Assembly: GCF_011765465.1 (NCBI RefSeq)
Contig: NZ_CP050265.1
Location: forward strand, 372,001 to 436,000
Source of the DNA: Erythrobacter sp.
GTDB taxonomy: Bacteria; Pseudomonadota; Alphaproteobacteria; Sphingomonadales; Sphingomonadaceae
DNA: 64,000 nt
Direction: 5' to 3'
Positions 36,116 through 42,823 of this stretch are shown here, in pieces. Both the position numbers and the translations under genes were made by a program. The stretch's first letter is position 1. Each line of letters starts with the position of its first letter. The notes below the pieces were generated by a model. It saw only the letters and a list, made by a program, of their open reading frames with translations. It ran no database searches and was not told the DNA's origin.

Positions 36116-36155
36116 TCGCGGACCGCCAAAATCCCCGATGACGAAAGATACCCCC

Positions 36156-36266
36156 ATGTTTCGCAGCAATCTCGCCAACCAGCTCGCCGCAGCCGCTTTT
36201 TCGGTGATCCTGTCGGCCTCGTTCCTCGCTTACGCGATCGTCCCGGCCAGCCCCGGCCTCGCCTGA
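36156..36266 (+). CDS. Small membrane protein 2 with AIVPASP motif
   Basis: A 36-residue product, the same length as its upstream paralogue: polar start MFRSNLANQL, then AAAAFS as in copy 1, one hydrophobic helix (about 11-29) and YAIVPASPGLA. An in-frame ATG at 36138 would add six residues (MTKDTP), but the equal length with copy 1 favours 36156. The ribosome-binding site is weak (GAAAG), so translation may depend on the upstream gene, whose stop lies 40 bases earlier. Function unknown. Confidence 0.65.
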   Translation: MFRSNLANQLAAAAFSVILSASFLAYAIVPASPGLA

Positions 36267-36321
36267 TCGCGGCGAAGCTTGAAACGCCCCGCAACCCGCC
36301 AGCATAAGGAAACAAGACGCA

Positions 36322-36468
36322 ATGTATTCGTTCTTCGACCAGGCCGGACAGCGCACCCAGCGCGTGCTCGCAGCCGCCGAGTCGCTGATCATCACCGTGG
36401 TCCTGATGATCGCGGCGATAGTGCCCGCCAGCCCGTCTCACTCTCTCGTTACAGGAGTCCTCGCATGA
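36322..36468 (+). CDS. Small membrane protein 3 with AIVPASP motif, coupled to pspC
   Basis: A 48-residue product: a polar N-terminus of about 15 residues (MYSFFDQAGQRTQR), one helix (about 16-34) and AIVPASP followed by a longer tail (SHSLVTGVLA). AAGGA lies nine bases before the ATG. The stop overlaps the pspC start as ATGA, so it is translationally coupled to pspC, which strengthens the case that it is real and works with PspC. It is more diverged from copies 1 and 2 than these are from each other. Confidence 0.68.
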   Translation: MYSFFDQAGQRTQRVLAAAESLIITVVLMIAAIVPASPSHSLVTGVLA

Positions 36469-36674
36469 ACAAGATCACCCGCAACAACGGCGGAGGCCAG
36501 CCGGGCTTCCACCTCGACAAGCGCAATGCCAAGCTCGCCGGCGTCTGCGGCGGAATTGCCGAATATGCCAATGTCGATGTCACGCTCGTGCGTATCGCCT
36601 TCGTGATCGGCGCCTTCGTCAGCTTCGGCACGGCCGCGCTGGTCTACCTTGCGATCGCGCTGATCGCCGACTGA
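36465..36674 (+). CDS. PspC-domain membrane protein
   Basis: The product is 69 residues and is a single PspC domain: FHLDKRNAKLAGVCGGIAEY, then DVTLVRIAFVIGAF and a hydrophobic C-terminal helix. In E. coli PspC senses inner-membrane stress with PspB and controls PspA/PspF. Here there is no pspA, pspB or pspF beside it; instead three small membrane proteins precede it under a sigma-54 promoter. The start overlaps the stop of the third small gene (ATGA). The operon ends at the terminator at 36761-36789. Confidence 0.88.
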   Translation: MNKITRNNGGGQPGFHLDKRNAKLAGVCGGIAEYANVDVTLVRIAFVIGAFVSFGTAALVYLAIALIAD

Positions 36675-36737
36675 CCTCGCGGCATGAAAAGCGGCTCCCG
36701 GTTTTCATAACCCGTTCTTTTCGGGGGAGCCGCGAGG
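36675..36737 (+). other. Nested inverted repeats just after pspC
   Basis: CCTCGCGGC (36675-36683) pairs with GCCGCGAGG (36729-36737), and GCGGCTCCC (36691-36699) pairs with GGGAGCCGC (36725-36733). The two stems share bases and so exclude each other. No T-run follows directly; the proper terminator is just downstream. Possibly mRNA 3'-end protection. Confidence 0.4.
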
Positions 36738-36760
36738 TTCAGACATTCGAACGAAACCGG

Positions 36761-36789
36761 GAGGGGCCATTTCGGCCCCTCTCTTTTTT
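36761..36789 (+). terminator. Rho-independent terminator of the small-protein/pspC operon
   Basis: GAGGGGCC and GGCCCCTC form an 8-bp stem around ATTTC, followed by TCTTTTTT. The T-run touches the last base of the convergent SDR stop codon. Confidence 0.9.
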
Positions 36790-37571
36790 CACATCGCGGA
36801 AATGCCGCCGTCGAGCTTGATCTCGGCCCCGGTCATGAAGCGGCTTTCGTCGCTGGCGAGATAGACCACGGCATTGGCGATGTCGTTCGGCTCGCCCACG
36901 AACTTCAATGGGATCTGCCGGGCGAGCTTTTCCATCAGCACGTCCTTGTCGAGCGCGTGGGCTTTTGCGGTCCCGTCGAGGATCGGCGTGTCGACGAAGG
37001 TCGGGTGGACCGAATTGCAGCGGATGCCCATCTGCTTCTTGGCGCAGTGGAGCGCGATCGACTTCGACAGCATCCACACCGCCGCCTTGGTCGAATTGTA
37101 GGCCGGCATCGTGTCGCTCGCGATCAGGCCGGCTATCGAAGAGATGTTGATGATCGAGCCCGGCGCGTGTTCGCGCATCAGCGGCAGGGCCTTCTGGCAG
37201 CCGTGAAAGATCGAATCGACATTGACCGAATAGCACCGCTTCCAGTCCTCGAAGGTGCAGGTCTCGATGTTGCCGCCGACGCCGATCCCGGCATTGTTGA
37301 CCAGCACGTTGAGCCCGCCCAGGTGCTCGCGCGCAGCGTCGATGGCGGCATCCCACTGGGCCGGGTCGGTCACGTCGTGGGCGATGCCGAAAGCGGTCCC
37401 TTCGCCCATTTCGGCGTTGATGATTGCGGCGGTCTCCTGTGCCCCCGCGCCGTTGATGTCGGTCGCGAGCACCCGCGCGCCTTCCTGCGCCAGGCGGATG
37501 CAATGCGCCCGGCCAAGGCCCTGCGCCCCGCCGGTGACCAGGGCCAGCTTGCCCTCGCAGCGTTTCGTCAT
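36789..37571 (-). CDS. Short-chain dehydrogenase/reductase
   Basis: The product is 260 residues, a classical SDR. The nucleotide-binding motif is TGGAQGLGRAH near residues 13-23, an aspartate after the second strand (ATDING) favours NAD, the NNAG motif is intact, and the active site has serine in NISSIAG and Tyr/Lys in YNSTK. The C-terminus DGGISAM is typical. Substrates of this group are diverse alcohols and ketones, so none is named. Its ATG overlaps the NUDIX gene stop (ATGA). Confidence 0.9.
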   Translation of the reverse strand: MTKRCEGKLALVTGGAQGLGRAHCIRLAQEGARVLATDINGAGAQETAAIINAEMGEGTAFGIAHDVTDPAQWDAAIDAAREHLGGLNVLVNNAGIGVGGNIETCTFEDWKRCYSVNVDSIFHGCQKALPLMREHAPGSIINISSIAGLIASDTMPAYNSTKAAVWMLSKSIALHCAKKQMGIRCNSVHPTFVDTPILDGTAKAHALDKDVLMEKLARQIPLKFVGEPNDIANAVVYLASDESRFMTGAEIKLDGGISAM

Positions 37572-38167
37572 GTCAGTTTCTCTCCCAGAAATCCCGGTGT
37601 CATCAGCATCGCGATGCGCACGTCGACCGCATGGCCGGCTTCGCGCCATTTCGCAACGTAATCGGCAAGCCCCGCGAGCGGCACGCGGTGGACGGTGATG
37701 CTTTCCTCGGACACGCCGCCGCCCTCGTGGACTTTCGTAAGCTCGGTCGCGCGCAGCAGCGTGAAGGCTTCGGAGACCATGCCCGGAGAGGAATAGAATT
37801 CGCCCAGCACCTCCAGCCTGCCCGCGCGGTAACCCGTTTCCTCTTCCAGTTCGCGCGCGGCGGCCTCGCGCGCGCCTTCATCCTCGCTGCCCGCATCGTC
37901 GCCGACGAGGCCGGCGGGGATCTCGAGGCAGAAGCGCGACAAGGGCACGCGGTACTGGCTGACGAGGATGACGTGGCGTGAGCCGTCCGCGTCCTCGTCG
38001 AGCGCAAGGATCGCGGCGGCGCGGATTCCGCGGGCGCGACCGACATATTCCCAGCGCCCCCGGGTCTTGGCGGTGATGAAGCGGCCCTCCCAGCGGACTT
38101 CTTCCGGCAGGTCGGCGTCCTTGTCGCGTTCGAAAGCGGCGAATCCGTCTTGCGTGATGTCCGTCAT
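37568..38167 (-). CDS. NUDIX hydrolase (ADP-sugar pyrophosphatase-like)
   Basis: The product is 199 residues. The NUDIX box is complete: a glycine in GLVGDDAG, then REAAARELEEETGY with the catalytic glutamates. The fold opening and the segment YRVPLSRFCLEIPAGLVGDD (YRVPLSRFCLEIPAG) resemble ADP-ribose pyrophosphatases, which clear ADP-ribose and related nucleotide sugars. The exact substrate is uncertain. It is translationally coupled to the SDR gene downstream and lies 11 bases after the TPM-domain gene start region on the same strand. Confidence 0.9.
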   Translation of the reverse strand: MTDITQDGFAAFERDKDADLPEEVRWEGRFITAKTRGRWEYVGRARGIRAAAILALDEDADGSRHVILVSQYRVPLSRFCLEIPAGLVGDDAGSEDEGAREAAARELEEETGYRAGRLEVLGEFYSSPGMVSEAFTLLRATELTKVHEGGGVSEESITVHRVPLAGLADYVAKWREAGHAVDVRIAMLMTPGFLGEKLT

Positions 38168-38178
38168 GCGGACCGGGC

Positions 38179-38853
38179 CTAGACTTCGATCAGCCGGTCG
38201 GGAAGCTCGTTTTCATCGTCCTCGGCGCGCGGGAAGTGCTGGGCGAGGACGAAGCCGACATCGCGCACGCCCACCGCGAGGCCCTCGGCGATGCGGCCGG
38301 CGGCGATGTGCCGCAGCATATCGCCCATCGCTTCGCCCCATACTTCGGCCTCGACCTTTTCCGCGATCGGGCGGTCGGCGACGATTTCGGCGCGGTGCTC
38401 GCTCATGGAGAGGTAGATGAGAACGCCCGTGCGGCCATGGGTGCGACCCTCGGCGCCGACCTTGAACTGGCGCTGTGCCATGGCGTGGACGCGCGCGGTT
38501 CGAACCGGGCCGGGGACGAGCAGCCACTTGACCGGCTCGATCATCTGCACCGCCCAGGCGAGCGCGAAGGCGATGAGGCCGAGCCCGATGGTCATGCTGG
38601 CGAGCTCTCCGGGGGTCCATTCATGGCTCCATCCCCCGATCAGGCCGTCCCACAGGTCGAGGAAGGGCTGGGGAAAAGCCGCGAACAGGCTCATCGCGGT
38701 GAAGGCCGCGCCCGCGGCCCAGAGCAGCGCGATATCGGCGTAGTCGTCCGAGCGATCGGCGAGGACCGTCACGATCTCGCCCGAGGTCTGCATCTCGGCC
38801 TCGGCGACCGCATCGCTGACGAGCTTGTGGCCCGCTTCGTCGAGATAGGCCAT
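38179..38853 (-). CDS. TPM-domain membrane protein
   Basis: The product is 224 residues. The N-terminal part (AGHKLVSDAVAEAEMQTSGEIVTVLADRSDDYADIALLW, here abbreviated to SDAVAEAEMQTSGEIVTVLA) and the C-terminal part (TGVLIYLSMSEHRAEIVADRPIAEKV) belong to a TPM-type domain that is interrupted by two transmembrane segments (about residues 45-65 and 95-118). TPM proteins have been linked to photosystem repair in plants and to membrane protein maintenance, but the bacterial role is open. It follows the secreted TPM gene after two bases, and both follow lemA. Confidence 0.82.
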   Translation of the reverse strand: MAYLDEAGHKLVSDAVAEAEMQTSGEIVTVLADRSDDYADIALLWAAGAAFTAMSLFAAFPQPFLDLWDGLIGGWSHEWTPGELASMTIGLGLIAFALAWAVQMIEPVKWLLVPGPVRTARVHAMAQRQFKVGAEGRTHGRTGVLIYLSMSEHRAEIVADRPIAEKVEAEVWGEAMGDMLRHIAAGRIAEGLAVGVRDVGFVLAQHFPRAEDDENELPDRLIEV

Positions 38854-38855
38854 TT

Positions 38856-39740
38856 CTACCACCCCCCGGAGGCGCCGCCGCCTCCGAATGAACCGCCGCC
38901 GCCAGAGAAGCCGCCGCCCCCTCCGAAGCCCCCGCCGCCAAAGCCGCCTCCGCGACCGCCGCCCAAGGCGCCGCGGGCGATGGCCGTGCCGACTTCCCAC
39001 AGGATGATGTCGCGCGCGGTGCGGCCCCAGCCGCCGCCATAATCGTCATCATCGTCGTCCCGGTCGCCCCACGGCCCCTTGCCGCGCGCGCGATACTTGC
39101 GCCGCCTGCCGGACCGGATGATGGGGAGAACGAAGAAGATGAACATGAAGACGAGCCAGACCAGCATCCCGACGGGGAAGCCGCCGTCCTTCTCGCGCGC
39201 TTCGCCTGCCTCCTTCGCGATCCGCGCTGCCTCGTCGGGGGGCAGCTTCAGGACCTCGATAATCGCATCGGTCCCGGCGACGATTCCGCCGGCATAGTCT
39301 CCATCGCGGAAGGCCGGGACGATCTGGTTCTCGATGATGAGCTTGGAGACGGCATCGGTCAGCCAGCCTTCGACCCCGTATCCGCTGGCGATATGGACCC
39401 GCCGCTCGGTCGGCGCGACGAGCAGCAGCGCCCCGTCATTGCGCTCGGCATCGCCAAGCCCCCATTCGCGGCCCAGCCGGTAGGCGTAATCGGCGATCTC
39501 GTAGCCCTGTAGGTCGGAAACCGTCGCGACGACGAGCTGGCGCTGGGATTGCGCCTCGAGCGCGGCGAGCTTCTGCGTGAGCTGGGCTTCGACATCGGGC
39601 GGGATGATCCCCGCCTGATCGACCACGCGGCCGGTCAGAGGCGGGAAATCCTGCGCGGCGAGGGGCGCGGCGAGGAGCGCAAACAGCGCTCCCGCCAGCG
39701 CAAGGAACAGGGACTTTATGCGCGGCACGCCGAGGTTCAA
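38856..39740 (-). CDS. TPM-domain protein with glycine-rich tail (YgcG-like)
   Basis: The product is 294 residues. Parts in order: a signal peptide (FLALAGALFALLAAPLAAQ), a TPM domain (about 30-175, with GRVVDQAGIIPPDVEAQL and NDGALLLVAPTERRVHIASG), a transmembrane helix (VGMLVWLVFMFIFFVLPII), a basic and aspartate-rich segment, and a low-complexity tail of Gly with Phe and Ser. The start is TTG at 39740, overlapping the lemA stop as TTGA, an uncommon start that fits coupling. LemA plus YgcG-like protein is a frequent pair in bacteria, with no agreed function. Confidence 0.88.
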   Translation of the reverse strand: MNLGVPRIKSLFLALAGALFALLAAPLAAQDFPPLTGRVVDQAGIIPPDVEAQLTQKLAALEAQSQRQLVVATVSDLQGYEIADYAYRLGREWGLGDAERNDGALLLVAPTERRVHIASGYGVEGWLTDAVSKLIIENQIVPAFRDGDYAGGIVAGTDAIIEVLKLPPDEAARIAKEAGEAREKDGGFPVGMLVWLVFMFIFFVLPIIRSGRRRKYRARGKGPWGDRDDDDDDYGGGWGRTARDIILWEVGTAIARGALGGGRGGGFGGGGFGGGGGFSGGGGSFGGGGASGGW

Positions 39741-40339
39741 TTGCTCGTCATGTCGATTTCAGGAGCGACCTCGGCGCCTTCGGTCACGGCCGAATAGGGC
39801 ACCATCGGCTCGGCGCCGTGGATGATGTTCGCGCCGATCGTGTCCGGGAAGGTGCGGATCGTCGTGTTGTACTGGCGCACCGCCTCGTTGTAGTCGCGGA
39901 TCGCCACGGCGATGCGGTTTTCGGTGCCTTCGAGCTGGCTCTGCAGCGCGATGTAGTTCTGGTTCGACTGGATCTGCGGATAAGCTTCGAAACTGGCGAG
40001 CAGGCGGCCGAGACCCTGTCCGAGCTGGCCCTGCGCGGCGGCGAAGCTCTCCATCTTGGCAGGGTCGTTGAGATCCTCCGCGCTCACGTTGATGCTGGTC
40101 GCCCGCGCGCGCGCTTCGGTCACTTCGGTGAGGATGGCGCGTTCGTTCTCGGCCGCGCCTTGCGCGACTTCGACGAGGTTGGGAATGAGATTGGCCCGGC
40201 GCTGGAACTGCGCCTCGACATCGGCCCACTTGGCCTTGGCGGTTTCCTCGGCGGCGGGGACCGAGTTGATCCCGCAGGCGGCGAGGCTGAACGCCGCCAT
40301 GGCGGCGAAAGCGCCGCGGAAAAGCGTCTTGAACGTCAT
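39737..40339 (-). CDS. lemA: LemA family lipoprotein
   Basis: The product is 200 residues with a lipoprotein signal and lipobox LAAC near residue 20. The LemA domain follows: WADVEAQFQRRANLIPNLVEVAQG, then long helices with NYIALQSQLEGTENRIAVAIRDYNEAVRQYN (both cited from longer conserved blocks as QRRANLIPNLVE and LEGTENRIAVAIRDYNEAV). The family is membrane-anchored with an extended helical body. It opens a three-gene unit with two TPM proteins. The ATG at 40339 starts the signal; the frame extends upstream without use. Confidence 0.93.
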   Translation of the reverse strand: MTFKTLFRGAFAAMAAFSLAACGINSVPAAEETAKAKWADVEAQFQRRANLIPNLVEVAQGAAENERAILTEVTEARARATSINVSAEDLNDPAKMESFAAAQGQLGQGLGRLLASFEAYPQIQSNQNYIALQSQLEGTENRIAVAIRDYNEAVRQYNTTIRTFPDTIGANIIHGAEPMVPYSAVTEGAEVAPEIDMTSN

Positions 40340-40523
40340 CGAAATCCCTCCGAATGGCGCGCCGACAAAGGAGCGCGGCGCGCAGCAAGTTCCTGTATTG
40401 TCGATATAGCACACCCCATTCGCCTTTCAAGCGGGGGAAGGGTGGGCAAAGGCGCTTGGCAGGAAGTCGGCGTAGCGGCAAAGACAGGTTCGTGCACGGG
40501 CAGGAAAAGGGGAAAAGGCCGCC

Positions 40524-40964
40524 ATGCTTTCGGAATTTCGCGAATTCATTGCCAAGGGCAATGTTATGCAGCTCGCCGTCGCCGTGATCATCGGCGGGGC
40601 TTTCGCGGTGATCGTGAAATCGCTCACCGACGAGATCATCATGCCGGTCGTCGGCGCGATTTTCGGCGGGGCGGATTTCTCGCAGTATTTCTGGCTGCTC
40701 TCCGTGCCGGATGGCTACGAAGGCTCGATGACCGATTACGCCGCGCTCAAGGAAGCCGGTGCGGCGATGATCGGCTATGGCGCCTTCGTCACGGCAGTCA
40801 TCAATTTCGTCATCCTCGCCCTCATCATCTTCCTGCTGGTGCGCTACACCAACCGGGTGATCGAGCGTTTCGAGAAAGAGGAAGAGGTGACTCCCCCGGA
40901 AGAAGCGGCAGGCCCGAGCGAAATCGAGCTTCTGACCGAGATCCGCGACGCGCTGAAAAAGTGA
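40524..40964 (+). CDS. mscL: Large-conductance mechanosensitive channel
   Basis: MscL opens under membrane tension to release solutes on sudden osmotic downshift. The product is 146 residues: the N-terminal amphipathic segment MLSEFREFIAKGNVM, TM1 with the pore constriction (LAVAVIIGGAFAVIVKSL), a periplasmic loop, TM2 (FVTAVINFVILALIIFLLV) and a C-terminal charged bundle ending IRDALKK. It is divergent from lemA and lies just upstream of the tmRNA gene. Confidence 0.96.
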   Translation: MLSEFREFIAKGNVMQLAVAVIIGGAFAVIVKSLTDEIIMPVVGAIFGGADFSQYFWLLSVPDGYEGSMTDYAALKEAGAAMIGYGAFVTAVINFVILALIIFLLVRYTNRVIERFEKEEEVTPPEEAAGPSEIELLTEIRDALKK

Positions 40965-41006
40965 GATACACTTCACATTAATCGCAAACCGCCTATATGG
41001 AGCGCG

Positions 41007-41312
41007 TCGGAGCAATCCGACTATGACGATAAAGTGCAGCGTGCAATAGGCACAACGGACCCGGGGGCAGTACCCGGCGGCTCCACCATAAATTCCTGTT
41101 TCGGCAGGGATTTCTGACGGGGCCGAACCAGGATCGACGTGGGCTGAAAAGCGTTGTTTTCGTCCGGGCTGAGTAACCCGTTAAAGGCTCAAATCCATAA
41201 GTGCCAACGACAACGAAGCACTCGCTCTCGCTGCGTAATTTTATGGCCTAGCGGCCTGAATTTACAAAGCTAAAGCGCGGTTGGACCCACCGGGCAACAG
41301 AAGCGGATTCCG
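41007..41312 (+). ncRNA. ssrA: Transfer-messenger RNA, permuted two-piece type
   Basis: The gene is circularly permuted as in alphaproteobacteria: the acceptor piece comes first and ends in CCA at 41088 (CGGCTCCACCA); the coding piece begins at 41119 with GGGGCCGAACCAGG. The 5' GGGGCCG pairs with CGGCTCC of the acceptor piece to form the acceptor stem. AATCCG at 41014-41019 pairs with CGGATT at 41304-41309 to hold the pieces together. The tag frame 41203-41238 encodes ANDNEALALAA and a stop. The 30-base spacer 41089-41118 is presumably removed. tmRNA rescues stalled ribosomes with SmpB. Outer ends are estimates. Confidence 0.93.
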
Positions 41313-41379
41313 GGGGCCCGGGGGTGCCTAGCAACAGAAATCCCCCACCCTTCCTTTCATCTCCCGCGGGGAGGGTGGC

Positions 41380-42078
41380 GTGTTCCGGATGTTCCTTTTG
41401 TGCTGCGGCCTTGCTGCGGCCTGTTCGTACTCCGCCCCTATTCTCGCCGAAACCCGCGAATCCTATCTCGCACGGCTGCGCGACGTCTGCGCGCCCGGCT
41501 GCCTGCCGCCGCGCGAGGCGCTGAGGAATGCGCGCAAGCGGCCCGCGAGCGAGAAGGACGACATCGCCGCGATCCTCGACATCCGCGCCGTCAGCCGGGA
41601 TGGCGACACTTTCCGTCTCCACACCGAGGAGAAGGCGGAAGCCGACTATTTCGACCTCCAGCAATTCGATTTCGGGATGCCGGAATTCCGCAGCCGCCCG
41701 CTGACCAGCGTCAACGATATCACGGTCGAATTCGGAATTCCGACGCTTGCCGCGCTGCTGAAGCTTCCCGTCTCAGGCGATGAGGATTATCCGGATAGGG
41801 ACGATGCGGATTCCGACATCCTCGTCGAAGGCGAACGCGGTGAGCGCGCCGCTCGCCCCACTTTGAGCGGGCTGCGCGCGCTGCTGCGCGGTCGCCGGAT
41901 CGCGGTGCGCGGCCGGCCCGTCCTGGTCCCCGCCCTGGTCGGCGCGCGGCGCGATTTCCGGCGCAAACGTTTGACCATCGAGCTGTCGAATGCCGACGAC
42001 CTCGTGATCCTGCCGCTCTACGACGAGAACGGCGAACCGATCCTCGACGGTCCGCTCGAAGGGCTTGCCCGGCCCTGA
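41380..42078 (+). CDS. Secreted protein of unknown function
   Basis: The product is 232 residues: a signal peptide (about 1-24, with cysteines in FLLCCG and AAACSYS), a segment with two cysteines (DVCAPGCLPP) that may form a small disulfide loop, and a longer domain with several acidic patches (DYPDRDDADSDI). No family is recognised. The start is GTG at 41380 with GGGAGGG upstream; an ATG three codons later is the alternative. It follows the tmRNA gene by about 70 bases, and its promoter must overlap the tmRNA 3' end. Confidence 0.75.
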   Translation: MFRMFLLCCGLAAACSYSAPILAETRESYLARLRDVCAPGCLPPREALRNARKRPASEKDDIAAILDIRAVSRDGDTFRLHTEEKAEADYFDLQQFDFGMPEFRSRPLTSVNDITVEFGIPTLAALLKLPVSGDEDYPDRDDADSDILVEGERGERAARPTLSGLRALLRGRRIAVRGRPVLVPALVGARRDFRRKRLTIELSNADDLVILPLYDENGEPILDGPLEGLARP

Positions 42079-42221
42079 TCCGGGCGCTTTCGCGTCTTCG
42101 CCCGCCGGGTGCGCCCACTTTCTCGAAACTTCGCTTCGGCGCGTCCGTTGGTGGCGTGCGAGCCGCCGTGCAGATCCCGCAAGAGGACACGCGTGGGGCG
42201 GCGCAATGGAGGAGACACGAA

Positions 42222-42503
42222 ATGAAACGACTGATGATCACGATGACAGCCCTTCCCGCGCTTGCGATGGTGACCGCCTGCGGGCCGGATTCCCCGCGCG
42301 AGGAACTCGGCGATCGCATGGAAGAACAGGCCGATGCGATCGAGGATGTCGGCAACGAACGCGCGGAAATGCTCGAGGAGCGGGCCGACGAAGCCGCCAC
42401 CGATGCGCGCGAGGATATGCTGAACGAGCGTGCCGAGGAAATCGACGATATCGGCGACGAAGCAGCCGACGAGATCAACGACGTCGCGGACGAACTCGAG
42501 TAA
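42222..42503 (+). CDS. Small acidic helical lipoprotein
   Basis: The product is 93 residues: a signal with lipobox VTAC (cysteine near residue 21), then about 70 residues almost wholly of Glu, Asp, Ala and Arg in long helices with repeats such as ERAEMLEERADEAA and NERAEEIDDIGDEAADEI. It should form an acidic coiled coil on the membrane surface. GGAGGAG lies ten bases before the ATG. No family is recognised; charge-rich small lipoproteins of this sort occur widely. A terminator follows 39 bases after the stop. Confidence 0.78.
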   Translation: MKRLMITMTALPALAMVTACGPDSPREELGDRMEEQADAIEDVGNERAEMLEERADEAATDAREDMLNERAEEIDDIGDEAADEINDVADELE

Positions 42504-42541
42504 GGCCGAGCGGACCTTTTCGGCAGCCCGGCTGTCCAAGG

Positions 42542-42584
42542 AAAAAGGGCATCTCGCTCATTAGCGGGATGCCCTTTTTATTTT
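42542..42584 (+). terminator. Rho-independent terminator after the small acidic lipoprotein
   Basis: AAAAAGGGCATC at 42542-42553 pairs with GATGCCCTTTTT at 42568-42579 and CGCT with AGCG inside, followed by more T (TTTTTATTTT). The A-run upstream makes it potentially active on both strands. Confidence 0.9.
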
Positions 42585-42599
42585 GTGTCGGGTGGCACC

Positions 42600-42728
42600 A
42601 TTCGAGGATTCGGCGAACGGAGAGTTTCGTCCGAATATGGGTGATAAGTTCTTTCGCAATCGATGACGATTCTGAAAGGAAACAAATCGAAGGAAAGGCG
42701 TTTTAAATTCTGTAAAGCCTTTTTGGGG
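42600..42728 (+). ncRNA. Possible small RNA in an AT-rich spacer
   Basis: The 320-base gap 42504-42823 contains no gene. After the terminator it is markedly AT-rich compared with its surroundings. An imperfect hairpin is closed by ATTCGG (42608-42613) and CCGAAT (42631-42636), and a second one has AAAGGC (42694-42699) pairing with GCCTTT (42717-42722), with inner TTTA/TAAA, ending in TTTTT. The order hairpin then terminator-like hairpin resembles a short non-coding RNA of about 120 bases. No clear promoter is seen. It could also be a leader of the next gene. Confidence 0.25.
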
Positions 42729-42823
42729 TGAGATTTAAATAATGTGAAAAAAATGCCATTCAGACATCCAAAAGTGAAAAATCGTTTCCGCACTCGTCGA
42801 TCGGGTCGGAGCTGAAGCTGGCT

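Noticed and set aside
38880..38960. Glycine-codon repeats that look like a tandem DNA repeat
   Set aside because: They encode the Gly-rich tail of the YgcG-like protein and are explained by protein composition, not by a mobile or CRISPR-type repeat.
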